In this document: in pieces, positions 45,141-57,180 of the stretch
Numbering within the stretch: the stretch's first letter is position 1
Layout of the letters: each line of letters starts with the position of its first letter
From: Plenodomus lindquistii
Lineage: Eukaryota > Ascomycota > Dothideomycetes > Pleosporales > Leptosphaeriaceae
NCBI GenBank assembly: GCA_025504975.1
Contig: JANUWI010000003.1
Location: 558,001-622,000 of the forward strand
Direction of reading: 5' to 3'
DNA: 64,000 bases
Notes under the pieces: model-generated
The model's input: only the letters and a program-made list of their open reading frames with translations
What the model was told of the DNA's origin: nothing
The model's database searches: none
Translations under genes and position numbers: made by a program

Positions 45141-46191
45141 CAGAACGAAATTTGTTACGAGTCCTGGAATCCGGAGTTTGGAAGCGTGTTTGGGAGAGCA
45201 TCAGATATCCACACCATTAGCATGGCGTCTTAGCAGGTCTTCTGAGATTACAGGCATGTTTGCATGGTCGGCGTCATAATTGTGCGTAGAGGTATATCTC
45301 CGAGATTGTCTTGAGGGGGTTCAGTGATGGCCTTTAGGCGTAATATGGCTATTGATGACAGTGCTATCCATTTTTTAGTGAACGTGCTGATGTTCAAGAT
45401 GTTGACGAGGATTCATTCTCACGCCGGAGAGCTGTAAGGGCTCATCGCAGACCCACCTCACGATCTTGGCCAACAGCACGCAAGCGGAAAGTAGCACAAG
45501 AAGGAAACATACGCATCGCACACATCACACGGAACATTTCCTCCGCCGTAATCTGCATCGCCAAGCCCACAGAGTTCTTGTATAGGGGGCACACTCTCCT
45601 TCTACCCTCACACTGTACACTCACCTACCGATACTTCCCCACATCACAAGCCAAATCAATTGTAAGACCTAAATCACACCTGCATATATCCACACGAAGC
45701 GTTCAAACAAGTCACGGCGGAGCGCTTGGCTCCCGCTGTTTTAGATTAAACACATTCACCTTAGTCGCCTTGGTGTAACCCAGGGCGAGGCTCCCAAGAC
45801 TACGCGTGTGGTGCAACGATGGGACGAAGACGGATGGACGCTGATTGCTCCTGCAGAAGGGGCTGAGATGGGAATGTATGCTTATTGCCCCTGCGGATGC
45901 GGATAGAGTGCACCATGGGCGAAATTGACGATAGTCTCTGCTCCAGACTTCAACCACACACGAAACTCCAGGAGTGAGCACGAAGGAAACGTTTCTCCTT
46001 GAGCGAAGTTTCCCACACCCGTCATCGCCGCGGAGCACTCCAGCGGCACCTGCTACTGTATACATCATCACGCCCACATCTTCATCTCGTCATCTCATCA
46101 TTTCAGTCCCCATGGCACATTCTTTGTCCCACATGCCAAGATCCTGGGCTCAACAAAACCTACAACACAAGATACCCCAACCATATTATCT

Positions 46192-46233
46192 CCAAGAGTT
46201 TGGGTCACAGAGCCAAGAGTTTGGGTCACAGAG
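46192..46233. repeat. 21-bp perfect tandem duplication
   Basis: The unit CCAAGAGTTTGGGTCACAGAG (21 bases; key core AAGAGTTTGGGTCACAG) occurs twice head to tail with no mismatch. It lies in non-coding DNA. Confidence 0.9.
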
Positions 46234-46385
46234 CCTCCTTGGCCCTTGTGCATGCAGATATGTATCACAATGCAAGATAAAGTGTGTGGTACAATGATGT
46301 ACCGGTTCCCCACAACGGTTGGCGCCGTTGCTAGGGCCGGTACGTGGCCGGTCGATGGCTAGACGTGGTGGGGTCGTCGTCTAAG

Positions 46386-46411
46386 TGTGTCTGTGTCTGT
46401 GTCTGTGTCGT
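46386..46411. repeat. TGTGTC microsatellite
   Basis: About four units of TGTGTC follow one another on the plus strand in intergenic DNA. Confidence 0.85.
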
Positions 46412-47534
46412 TGAGTCGGGAAGGCGGGGATGCGGGCTCAGCAAACCAGACTTTAGCACTCATATGGTATATTGCCATAGTGATTTGTAAGTCTGCAAAC
46501 ACAGCATTGCACATGTCAGTCAAAAGTGAGCAGTCGAGCTAAGATTCCAAAGCATCACTGCATGCATGTATCACCCCTCCCGGCGTAGCACAATTCCACA
46601 AACACCCCAACGCCTGTACCCACCCTTATCCGCTGCAGAATCCTCCTGCTCGCTTATCATACATGGAGATTCTACGAGTATCATCTCTCAACAGCATGGA
46701 GTATATGCACCGGTTCTCAAATGTAGGAAGTCAAGTGTGCAGCCACACCAAATGTACTTGTGAAACACAAATGTATTTCGATAAATCGCTTCATGTAATG
46801 GATAGTGTAATATGAGCTAGCCGCAGGACGCGCAAAGGCTGGTTCGGATGATGCAATGTGGAGAGCGGTAGTGTGCGGTAGTGGCGCGCGCGTCTGCATG
46901 CATTAGGGTTTATAGTGGTGATGCAACGGGGTTTTCTCGCCAAGATGGTGTGCGTCAGCGTTTTAGGAATCTTGTATACGTGGCTGGGAGGGGGGAATTT
47001 CGATGTTAGTGGGGGAGGGTGAGCTGCTGCTTTGGGGGTCGTCTGGACTTTGTGATCGGGGCATGTCGGAATAGATAGGCCACAGTTATGAGGGAGTAAG
47101 CCGGATCTTCAATCAAGATTGTTAGTCACAGTGATACGAGTATTGTAAGTTTTGTAGTTCGTTCAGTGAATCTAAAGGGAATTGTTTGTATGAAGAAATC
47201 TACGGAACTTCTAATTCTTTGTCGCAATGTGCGCGCTTTGCAGCCATTTCATGAGCCGATGCTCAACTCTGTTTCAAGGAGCTCCGTGCGCCCTACGTGG
47301 CGGGTATCTCAAGAACGTGATAAAGTCGAGGGTGTGGAAGCCCCGGGGATACCGGAGGTCAAATGTCCCCACCCTCTGGAACAACAAAAAGGAAAGGAAA
47401 TGTACCCCCCAATCATAACGAGAAGAAAAAAAAAGCGCTACCAAGCACCATGTCATCTATCGCGTTCTCATAAATCTCATGGAGGCATGTCGTGAAGTCG
47501 TAACATCATGTAATGCATCCAAGTACGCTATGCC

Positions 47535-49337
47535 CTAGACTATATTCCCTGGTGAAGTGGTTTTCTCGGACAGTCCGTGTTGCAAGGATGTGGTGCTCGG
47601 AACACGCGTAGGGGCCTGTGAAAGTGCCTGAGTAGGTACCTGTGAGAGTGTCTGAGTAGCGTTCACCATGGTGGCTTGACTTTGCTGACGGCTTCGTGGA
47701 GACAGGTCTGGCTTCCTGAAGGCAGACTTGAACCCCTCACGGGTAGTCAAGAACAACACCAGCTCTTCCTTGGACGTACGGCCGTTGACCGACGGGAGAT
47801 ACCACCGAGCTACCATCATACAACAGAAGCAGACCACAAGGCATGCGCCGGACCACATCTGAACTGTGAGGTATGTGTCGTACTTGGTGATAAGGTGGCC
47901 AGCGATAAGGGGTCCCGTGATGGCCGGAGCCCCAGCGAAGAAGTACATCATGCCAGTCCAGTGACCCAGCTTCTTCTTCGCTAAAGGCGAAGGCTTGTGA
48001 TCGCCATCTTTGTATGTGCAGTTCAGGATGTTTCCGACTGATGCTGGGGGGCAACCGATGATCATGCCAGAGAATAGTCCAAAAACAACGCAGAAGACTA
48101 TGGCATCGGTTTCGGAACCGGCGAGCGACCAAAGGATCAGTATTAGGAGGGATCCGATGAGTGTGGAGCCAATGTGCATGTTGAGCGCACCAACAACATC
48201 GGCAAAGTGGGCCAGCAGTATGCGACCTATGGTGGACGCCCCGTTCATGATTGTGAGAAGCCAGAAGGTCTCCATGGGCTTATTACTGGTATCTCCCACG
48301 GTAGCCTCGTTGGCGTCCTGGGTTGCTATGCGCAGTCCGAAGCCTCTTACTGATGCCCACTGTCTATAGTCAGCACGATACTCGGTGGAAAGAAAGGATT
48401 AAACATACTTCTTCCAGGTTGAAGAAGACGGGGTAGAATCCCCAAAACAAGAAGGCAATAGCTGCAGTGAACCAGCAGAAGGCTGGGTTACGGAATGCCT
48501 CGACGTCAAACCAGGTTCCGATTGCGGCCCATCGCTTAGGCTCATGGTGGTCATGAGCCGGGTTTGGGGTGCAGAAGATAAAGGAGAACAGGCAGGTGAC
48601 AGACGTGAGGGTTGCAACGTAACGCACAGCGTTGTTGAAACCAACAAGATCGATGAGGTAACGAAGCATTGAGGGATATACGACACCCGCAATGCTGGCG
48701 CCACAAGCGACATAACCCACAGCAAGGCCTCGTCGCTTTGGAAACCATGTTGAGGCGACTACATATAGATCAGCAACGTCTCTGCCGTGGTTGTGTACAG
48801 TGACTTACTCTGAGAGCTAGAGACGAAGAACGTGCTCATTCCCAGACCGACCACGAGTCCTTGGGTGGCCCAGATAGGGCCGTAGCTAGTGATGGCTTCG
48901 ACGTCGCTGGGATGCACAATCGAAAGTAGGAAAAGACCGAGCGGCACAAGAACCGTACCGCAGCCGATCACCTTACGGAAATGGCCTGCGTCCAATAGTC
49001 GGCCGACTGGGTTTGATAAGAATAGGACAATGCCGGATTGCGTCGATCCGATCAGATTGAGTCTGAGCTGATCAGATGTTCGAAGAGAATGGCCGACATA
49101 GTAGGATGACCATGTTCCATAGGCGTTCACCAGACCCCAGGAATTGAACATGAGGAGAACACAGCCCAGCATACAGGCGTACGCGCGCCATGTTTGAGGC
49201 CAGTCAGGTTCCATATCAGTAGAGGGTATAGTTGCTATGGATCCAGTTTCGTTGCTGGACGTAGACAGCGGAAGCGACCCTGTGCTGTCTTTTCGACTTC
49301 TTCCGTCAAGTGATCGTGACGGCATGGTAGTGGTCAT
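47535..49337 (-). CDS. Monocarboxylate-transporter-like MFS protein
   Basis: Three exons (49337..48809, 48758..48409, 48359..47535) encode 567 residues. ATG 49337 is the first ATG (MTTTMPSRSLDGRSRKD). After a Ser/Thr-rich cytosolic leader, helix 1 is WRAYACMLGCVLLMFNSWGL, followed by the MCT-type ANAYG-like NAYGTWSSYY. Further blocks are IGSTQSGIVLFLSNPVGRLL, STWFPKRRGLAVGYVACGAS (the RG motif loop of MCTs, across intron 1), AFCWFTAAIAFLFWGFYPVF and TIMNGASTIGRILLAHFADV (the motif between helices 7 and 8). About twelve helices are expected. The hydrophilic tail has a short repeat, LSQVPTQALSQAPTRVPS. MCT-like fungal proteins sit in the plasma or vacuolar membrane; many are not proven monocarboxylate carriers (the riboflavin carrier Mch5 is one exception), so substrate is open. 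Confidence 0.88.
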
Positions 49338-49612
49338 TATTGAAATGAGCAACGGTGAAGGGGGTTGCCGAAAGTTTGCACAGAGCGAGAGTGATCCGAG
49401 TATCTGGGACGATGTTTGTATGACTTGAAGACAAAATGCTTAACCTCAAAGGCACGTGTTGGAGGGTATGGGCTCGACAGATCGCCCTGGCGATGTTAGA
49501 GAGCGGTGTGACGCGCGAACAATACTGCGGGATGTCGGGGTATAAGTAGTGGTGGATAGTTATGCACCCGACTCTGAAGTCTGGTTCCGGGGTATATAGA
49601 GGCCCAAGGCTT
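49338..49612. other. Promoter side of MCT-like gene
   Basis: Short spacer between the transporter start and the stop of the next minus-strand ORF. No motif is recognised. Confidence 0.3.
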
Positions 49613-50020
49613 CTAAATCACATAGTGCCATTTACCGATCCACTCCTTGACAGCCCGCGTGTAGGCCCCGCATAGGGTGCGACTCTCATTGCCCATGGTG
49701 ACGTGGTAGTCAAACATCCGTGCGATGTGAATCGAATGCCGCGCACAAGTAACGCAAGGGTAGAAGACCAAGGTCAGCCAAGGCCATAAGGCGCCTCCGA
49801 TTCCGCCAGTATCAGGAAACAGTTCATCGTTGTTTTGTTCTTGTTGGAGCCCGAGGCTTGGGTCATGCCTGCAGAGGCCCGATAAGCAATAATCTGAGTC
49901 GCAGATGCATGGCGTCCGGTGCATCTTAGCACAGAAGGTTCCCCACGGTACCCAACTGATATTGCTGAACGCGACCAAGCATGCAGGCTCAAAGGGAGAG
50001 GTTCTTTTTCTCGACGTCAT
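49613..50020 (-). CDS. Hypothetical Cys-rich protein, 135 residues
   Basis: An uninterrupted ATG-to-stop frame of 135 codons in an otherwise gene-poor tract. It contains cysteine-rich elements (HRTPCICDSDYCLSGLCRHD, LVFYPCVTCARHSIHIARMF) and ends WIGKWHYVI. There is no clear signal peptide; one moderately hydrophobic stretch (GGALWPWLTLVFYPCVTC) might insert in or lie on a membrane. I do not recognise a family. The spacing of CPxC-like pairs could indicate metal binding or disulfides. It may also be one exon of a larger gene or a chance frame; codon use looks more protein-like than its neighbours but this was judged by eye only. Confidence 0.42.
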   Translation of the reverse strand: MTSRKRTSPFEPACLVAFSNISWVPWGTFCAKMHRTPCICDSDYCLSGLCRHDPSLGLQQEQNNDELFPDTGGIGGALWPWLTLVFYPCVTCARHSIHIARMFDYHVTMGNESRTLCGAYTRAVKEWIGKWHYVI

Positions 50021-53000
50021 CTCATTCGCCGCGATCTTCGGTTCGGTATCCCTCTCGTCTTATCGCATGTAACCATAGACAAATCTGGGCGAGACCACCA
50101 TGGTACATGCGCTTTGTAGTTTTCAACCACACCCCATGTGCCGTCAATTTCAACACTGATAGGCTTGTGCTATCTCGATGGGTTGCACGAACTTTGGAAT
50201 CTTGGGCTAATTCTTGGAACAATATGTTTTCGCGTTGGACGGTGAAAGGGGTCTGCGACGCTGTGGTAGTCCGTCCCGGAAGGCGGAGCGGGCTCAAACT
50301 TGGCAGTGTCAGCGGGACGGTAGATCTGGTCGATTATTGGGCCGGTAGTCCCACAAGCTAAGGAACAACTCCACACACCCTACCAGGGTGGGGAATGTAC
50401 AGTACTCTCCAGTGTTACTGCTGAGCTTCTGGGCACTCTGGAGAAATTTGCCAGCCGGAACTTAGGCATGTGTGCGCCAAGCCAATTACGATGCCAGCTA
50501 TGCAGATTGCCGATGTTGTAGCTCTCGAGCACGAGCCACGATTGAATTTCGGCGGCTGATGATTTGGATATTCGTAGACATTCACGGTGCCAAGGCTGGC
50601 TTTAGCGGGCCGTCGGATTCGTGTTGCTTCGTTATCTTGACACAGCCTCAACCGAGATCGCCAGCTAGGCTCCCCTGTCCCTTATGCAATCCCACGCCAC
50701 GGCTTGGCTTGGCTCGTCGCGAGCTCTCTTTTGTTAGACCGGACATGGGGCGCTCGCGATCGACATTGTGTTGAAACATGCGCAGTGTAGAGCCGCACCA
50801 TACGAGTGCTACAGGCTGCATCATAAGGTATACCATGGGCTGCTGGACGCACGACCCGCGGTTGTTGCTGCAGTGCAGCGGTGGCTGCCCATACTTAATA
50901 CAATGACAACGTCCAAGCTGGCCGCCTTTCTCTGGTGTAGTCGGCTCCAGAGTTGTCGCTTTGTTTGCAGGGACAGCTTTCAGAAGTAGCGTGGAATGTG
51001 TCGCAAGCAGGAGTGAGAGACAATGATCTGCGACGCTATCCACCAAGACTCGTAGCGCCAAGATTGCAGATCGGACCCAGGTGCCGGAGTTTACACGTCC
51101 GAAAGGGAATTCTGGCCACTGTCATTCTCTGAGGTCAGCACTCTTCACCCTTTTTGGGCGCAGCGCTTGTCAACGTCAAGCGCTTCTGGCAACATGACCA
51201 AGCCCGACATCTCCCCTAGATCAATGCTGATCTTGTTCGTCGCCGTGCAGGATGTATACTTGGTATGCTGGATTCGTCCGCGGAACGCAATTGCGTTTGT
51301 GACAGGTACTCTATTCGAGCATATGGACTACAGCACGGAGTAAATAAGTACCGTGGGTAATAAGAAGTGGGGGGACCTTTGGTGGTTGCGGCCGTTGGGA
51401 GGCCACACTTGCCATGATTACCGCCAGAGAACACGCGAAACAAGTGCATCAGTGTCTTGGTGTGCACCATGTTACACCACCATGATAGTCCAAGACAAAA
51501 CATCATGCTTCGGTATCTTATGGCTCAGCAGATGACAGCAAGCTCGAAGACTTTGAAGCAACGGTTGCTGGATGTATGATTGAGAACACACAGTTGCTTC
51601 TTCGGATGCTTTTTGAACCGTCCGTATGCTAGGAATGGTATCGATGTTGTAGATCGTGACTGCGGCGTGCGAAACGCAAACCCGAAAATGCGGTAGAGTT
51701 CATTGTTGAGGAGGCGCTATCCCTCCAGCACTGCATCGACAGATTGCGTACACGTGGGTTGTGTCAGCTGCAGACAGACATCTGACAGGACGAAGATTGA
51801 TCTATTGGGCAAGGAAGGCCGAAATTCAAGTCCTCAGTTGGGCTTCTCGTTACCTACGATAGAAAGCTCTTGTATTAGTAAGCGTGAAACGTTTCTGAGC
51901 TTAGAAGCTGACCTATATACAGTGCTATCCGCTCAGCTCCGAGATGTTTAGTCGTCGTAATGCTGTATGCTGACAGCACCAAATCCCTGGGTAAACTCAA
52001 AGGCTGGTGGCCTTAGGGTCACGGGCGCCAAGCCGGCGAAACGAAATAGGAGTTGCGACCCAACTACCTATGGTAGATAACACTCTGACTCGATTCCTCG
52101 AGATATTGGGCTTTTCTTCAGGCTGCGACTCTCTCAACAACTTCTATACAGGTCAGAGCACAACCTACAGCTGGGTTGTACAAATAAGCAAATACGAGCG
52201 GGAGGGCGGAGACGACTTGGCCTTTGGTGCTTCGGCCAAATGAGCATGCTGACATTAGTCAAGCATCAGGCCACTTTCTTCCCAAGCCTGCATCCGCATC
52301 CTGGAACCTCGACATCTGTAATCCCAAGGCGGAGCGGAGATTTGTTGAGTAAAGAACATGTCTTCCGCTTGTGAGATGGTCGATTTTGACACTGAACATT
52401 CTTTCTACAGACACTGCATGTCCCCCTCGAGTTGGGTTACGATCTTACGAATTTTTGACGGCAACTTCACGACATATTCTCTCCCCAAGGCAATGCAGCA
52501 ACTACAATACGAAGAACATGATCTACATCAGCAACATACAATCCCATCCCATCTCCTAGACCGCCCAGCATTTCTAGAAAAACCGAGCGGAAATCTGGCT
52601 GAACCCCAGGGCTAGGATCTCGTCGCATCCCTGGCTCACATCAGTCCCAAGCCGGCGCATCGGCATTAACTTGCTGAGCAGCAGCGGAGAGGCCAGCGGA
52701 ACGGCCAGCGGGGCGGCTGTGTTGTCTTGTCTCCCCGCTCCAGCGCAGTGCGAAGCGCAGAAGCCACAGCGACCAAGACGGCCCGTATGCCATGACTTCC
52801 ATGCGCATTGACGATGACTCGCTCTGAGTTGCTTGCGCACACACTGTAGGGGCGAAGAGAGGGGCGGAGGACGCTATTCGAAGCTGTTCTGGCCAGTACG
52901 AATACCTTCACGGGTCTGGGAATCGAAGAGGATGTCAAACTCAGGCCAAGACGGCTAAAATACCATCTGCCCTGTCAACACTTGCCTCTACGCGATTCTA

Positions 53001-54077
53001 AGACTCCTTCGGTCACGTGATATAAGACGGCACGTGTACCTGGTAGGGCAATTGCATTTCTTGTCTTCAAGTAAGGAACCCAGGTAGTGCCTGAGCAGTA
53101 CAGATTCTGGGCTCTGTTTGCGGATTGGTGGTCACTCTTCCATGGATTGATCTCTTTGATCCAGGACTGTGTAGAAAGAAGCTCATCCATACCAAGAGAG
53201 GCATGTGTCATCGCGATAAATGCTACATCATACGGTGCACCCTGTCAAAGCTGAATTCACGCAGCTACATGCTATTGCCGAAGTCAGTGTCGAAGTGCCT
53301 CCAGTTTCAATTAGCAACCACGACAGTTGCATCCGGACAGCGACAACCCACTATTCTACGGATCGTTGATCCCAATCCCGGAAGCTGCACCGTTTCATGC
53401 GTAGAGTACCCAGAAGATCTTCTGATATAATTATCTGAGGAAAGTTCGAGGTCAGGTAGGGCAGACTTGGATCTCACATTGCCTAGCGATGCGTAGACAT
53501 CGTGACGACCGCAACACGAGATACTCGTAGAGGGGAAAACGGGACTATACCTTGCAGCGTGCGCAAATACAACTCTCTCCCAAGAGTCAGGATGGGCAGC
53601 TTTGACAACAGCACAGCACCATTGTAAGGTCCCTGGTTGCCCAGGTACAATATGCAGTGCGGGAACGAGCGTTGTATATATTTAGCCACTTAGATTTGAA
53701 TCCACCTTCTCAGACCTCCCTACAAGTTTTTGGTGTATTGAATACGCCGCACAGTCAGTATGTAGACGTACATGGAACCTCATACCTGTGTCACTACTGT
53801 CAATCTTCCAGTACTCCCTACTAAAGATTGAACACTATGGTCTTTGGCATCATTCCATAGCCACAACTATTGTCATTATCCTCACGGTGATATGAAAGGG
53901 AAGGTACACTGCGAGCTATTGAATGGCATCATGATCCGATGCTTATTATATATGCAGGTTGTTTTTCGTCATCTGAAAGTCTAAAGGGCTCGGAAAAGAT
54001 TTGTTCAAAGTTATGGCCTCTGGAGATTGGGTTGCAATTCTTCAAGTGCAACTGATATCAAGCAGATGAATCGTATG
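50021..54077. other. Four-kilobase gene-poor tract
   Basis: No gene, transposon or RNA could be supported. ORFs on all six frames are short (mostly under 100 codons) and lack motifs. A stretch near 52680-52790 is locally GC-rich with repeated GCCAGCGG-type words, and 53700-54060 is AT-rich. The tract probably consists of decayed sequence, as the relics immediately to its right suggest. Confidence 0.5.
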
Positions 54078-54266
54078 CAGGTACTCGTGCTACTTTCTTC
54101 GCACGCGGACAGGAGCGACTTTACAAGGCAAAGATCCAAATCGTCGCAAGCACATGAGACGAATGTCAGATTGTCACGGCCGTTGCTGCGGATTTGAGTG
54201 ATGCCTCTATGGTCAATGAGACTGCAGCAACGCTATTAGATGGTCTGATCACTGAGTCAATGCTAC
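54078..54266 (+). pseudogene. Short relic resembling a short-chain dehydrogenase
   Basis: In one plus-strand frame the translation reads GTRATFFARGQERLYKAKIQ, then a TGA (54154-54156), then IVTAVAADLSDASMVNETAA in the same frame. The FFARxxxxLxxAKxxI...VAxDLSD pattern is that of the second strand/helix and the cofactor-adjacent 'DLSD' of Rossmann-fold reductases (as in 3-ketodihydrosphingosine reductase-like SDRs). The glycine-rich start and the catalytic YxxxK part were not found, so only about 60 codons remain. The match is recall-based and moderate. Confidence 0.4.
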
Positions 54267-54451
54267 AAACAGACCTTTTCCAAACTTACATCGCAACCTT
54301 CAGTCCCTCAGTCGCACGTTAATCCTGACACAACTTTTGATTCCCTCATATATCCATAACACCATGACCCGAAACTATTCCCAGTCTCGTCACATCCCAA
54401 ACACCTTGTACGTCTAAGTAATCCAAACACCGTTTTTAAACCTACCCATGC

Positions 54452-55518
54452 TCAAGTCACCACAGGCAATTCCCCAGGCCCCAAAGGCGGCATACTACTC
54501 GCCAAATTGCACTGCCTAAACACCCTCACTTCATCCTCCTTAAACGCCCCCACAACACTATGCAAAACCCCATGATTATAAAAAAGCACCAAATCCCCAT
54601 CCTCCCAATCATGCGCCATACACCAACTCCGGCGCAATCCCCGGTCGTTGCATCCTATACACAATCTCTCTGACTTTTCGCAGATCATCCACCACCGACC
54701 CGTCTGCCAAATGCAATCTCCAAATCGCAGAAGGATGGATCCGCAGCGCTAGTTAGTTGTCCTGTTACAGGATTTTCTCCAGCACATGGGCAGAATGCAT
54801 ATTTTGTCCTGGTCTACGGGTGGAAGTTGATCGTTGGGGATCTTGCGCCCCTCGGTCTCAAGGCCCAGACCTGTGGCTTTGGATTGTGCGCCAGACATCC
54901 ATATATACGGGTGCGCGGCATATTCTACGCTTGTTGTGCGCGCGAACTCCTTTGTCTGATGGGGAGAGGATTTCGTACATTGTGTATGATGATACGAATG
55001 CTGTGGTGCCGAGGGGAACGCATAGTTCATCGCCGGTGTTGTCGTCGTAGCGGAGAGTTTGCGTGCGGCCTTTTGGCACTTTGACGGCCATGAGGGATGT
55101 CACGCGTGGTGGGTTGAGGTCGTAGAGCGCGGTGTCGATGTGCCAGCGGTAGAAACGCGTGTAGTCTTTGTCTTCGTTTGCGGGAATGGCAGTCTTGTGG
55201 AAAGTGCGGTGGTGGGGGTGCTTGAGTGTGATGTTTTAAAGTCCCGGATACTGCGTTTTGCGTCGAGGGTTTTGCCGTGCCCGTAGGAGATTCAGAGTGG
55301 GTCGAAGCGTTGGGTTAGTTCGTATTGGGCTTTTGGGGTGGCGTGGCCTTGGTGTTTAAGCACCAGGACAGAGTGTGTGTAGAGTGCGGAGTGGATGGCT
55401 TCCCAATCTGCGGTGGAGAGATTGTGATATCGATACCTGTAGCGATGGCTCCAAAGTCGCGTCGAGAAGACTTGGGGTGGGATAAGGGAGTTACCTTTAT
55501 GGTTGAGTGAATAGCCAT
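54452..55518 (-). pseudogene. TauD/TfdA-family dioxygenase pseudogene
   Basis: A nearly full-length 2-oxoglutarate/Fe(II)-dependent taurine dioxygenase-like gene is readable only by switching frames. It opens with ATG 55518 (AIHSTIKVTPLSHPKSSRRD, FGAIATGIDI). A one-base shift then falls near 55425-55440, after which STADW..IHSALYTHSVLVLKHQG-like sequence is in frame. Further damage: in-frame TGA at 55294-55292, a deletion near 55235-55255, an extra base near 54948-54953, frame loss and stops near 54755-54775, and a shift near 54630. The iron-binding region is still visible as FYRWHIDTALYDLNPPRVTS, and the second His as DLVLFYNHGVLHSVVGAF near the end. Family members hydroxylate sulfonates or related substrates. 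With at least five lesions the copy must be non-functional unless the assembly is badly wrong. Confidence 0.85.
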
Positions 55519-55946
55519 GACGATAAGTATATCTTTACCAAGACAGTCTTTTGGAGAAAGACAGAAGAGATAGAGTGACAGAATGAAAACGTAGCTTCTG
55601 ATCGAGGAGGTACATTCTTTTATGACTATTCATGTGGCTCATGGTAGTTGTTATCGTTGCTTCTGGGTGTTCAACATGTATCGGCGGCAGCCCCTCGGCC
55701 GCTCCCGCAAGTCAGCGGAGATGTATACTAGCGGCCATCTCCTGCACTCACCAGCATAGGGTGATCGCGATAGATGTGCATGGTAGACTACAAAATGATT
55801 AGGCTTACACTTCATGTCTTCACGAGATAAGAAAACATGCGTGTACTGTGTTGAGGTAGGATCAAAACTTGGAAGTGGATAAACGGCCTTAGCTCATGAC
55901 TGAACCAGATCAGTACGAGAATGTCCAACACGGTTCCGCCTAGGAT
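55519..55946. other. Intergenic, no gene supported
   Basis: Between the dioxygenase pseudogene and the Rossmann-like orphan. No frame or motif stands out. Confidence 0.4.
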
Positions 55947-56483
55947 CTAGAATAAGAAGACTCCGCTTGCTTCGCCCCCGTGCCCGACCTTGTTCTCCTG
56001 TAACGAATTCTTAATCCTCGCCGCCAGCGCCGCACCAAAGGCCTCCTTGTCGTCCATCGACGGCATCTCGCTCATCCGGCTCTTGTCCACACGCAGCCAG
56101 GCGATCTCACCCGCTTTACTGGCCGCGTTGCGCAACGACTCTACTGTTGCGTCGTCGAAGGCGCCGCCGAGAGCCACGGCTTTAGGGGGGTTGTCGGTAG
56201 AGAGCAGGGTGGGAATCTCGGTCATGCCTTCCTCGGGCGAGAGGACGATCTTGATGACTGAGGTTGTTAGTTGACATCATATGTGGAATGGTCGTACTCT
56301 GGTGGCTGAAAGGTAGATTAAGGTAGTCCTCGAGGTTCATGTGTTTGGTAGGGCTTGTTTGTGTTTGAGAGCAAGAAGAATGGGAAAGGATGTTGTACCG
56401 TCGTATTCGGGCGCCAGGTCTTGCTTGACTTTATGGGCTATTTCGGGGCTGCGACCACACACTATAATTGGGATTGAGGACAT
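55947..56483 (-). CDS. Small Rossmann-like protein of unknown function
   Basis: Two exons, 56483..56399 and 56257..55947, encode 131 residues. The intron is 141 nt, long for this window, with GTACAA donor and CTCAG acceptor. The protein starts SSIPIIVCGRSPEIAHKVKQ (strand-loop-helix) and continues EYDVIKIVLSPEEGMTEIPT, KAVALGGAFDDATVESLRNA, and EIAWLRVDKSRMSEMPSMDD. It ends with a helix and GEASGVFLF. The repeated hydrophobic strand + Gly-rich turn + helix layout resembles a small Rossmann fold, without a full GxGxxG dinucleotide motif. Comparable small proteins occur in many Pezizomycotina but I recall no assigned function. Confidence 0.72.
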
Positions 56484-57180
56484 GTTTGAATTCTTTAGAC
56501 TATGTGATAGTTGCTTGGTGAATTCGTTTGATGCCTTGTTTATGTTGACTTTATAGGCCTAGGTACCCCAGGTATACGGCTTCGTCCGCATGCTGCGGGG
56601 TCCCGAGAATCCACTGTAATATGAGCCATGATGTATTGATCCAAGCTGGGCAGTGCGAGGTAATCAAAAACGCATACCATCTCGTCCACCAATCTTCACA
56701 TGATCGATGCCTGGTCTTGAAGAAGCCGTAGTGGCCGTTGGAGCGGTGATGTAGGTCGGTAAGGTCACTAGTCAAGAAATGGCTAGATCAACGATCAACC
56801 GCCTACCGTTTAAGATATGTTTCTTGTCAACGTTACTCTATAGCTAACAATCTAGATTTGTGCTGCTGAAGAGAATCACTGCGTAAAAGGCCGTGCATGA
56901 AGTGTTCCACATTTCCATTCATTTCGAGGGTACTCATTTCGCGTCTATAGAAGTACAGCCATGGTCTTTGCTCCTCTTTTGAGGAATCCCGACCGATAGA
57001 CGCCAGATTCCATGCATGCATATTCTCGCATACTCCAGGGAAGAATTGAATCCTTGCTTTTCATGCCATCCCGCTCGTGTCGTCGTCGACAAGCTCCAAC
57101 CACCAAATCTCCTTGCCTGCAGCCTCCCCAGAAGCGGCTTAACCCCGTTGCAAAATGGACGTTGTCTGCTCTCACCACGC
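56484..57180. other. Intergenic, no gene supported
   Basis: Contains the promoter side of the Rossmann-like gene and the eIF3e 3' flank. The 56551-56775 minus-strand frame has no ATG and no motif. Confidence 0.4.

Larger units (their letters stand above)
45141..47534. other. Gene-poor stretch with short repeats
   Basis: About 2.4 kb without a supported gene. It includes a two-copy 21-bp tandem duplication and a TGTGTC microsatellite (46386-46411). The rest holds only short frames without motifs. Confidence 0.45.

Noticed and set aside
45974..46297. 107-codon plus-strand frame spanning the 21-bp duplication
   Set aside because: No ATG with conserved context and no motif; the repeat is better explained as a non-coding duplication.
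46566..46899. Small frames in the 46-47 kb spacer
   Set aside because: Under 70 codons, no motif and no splice partners.
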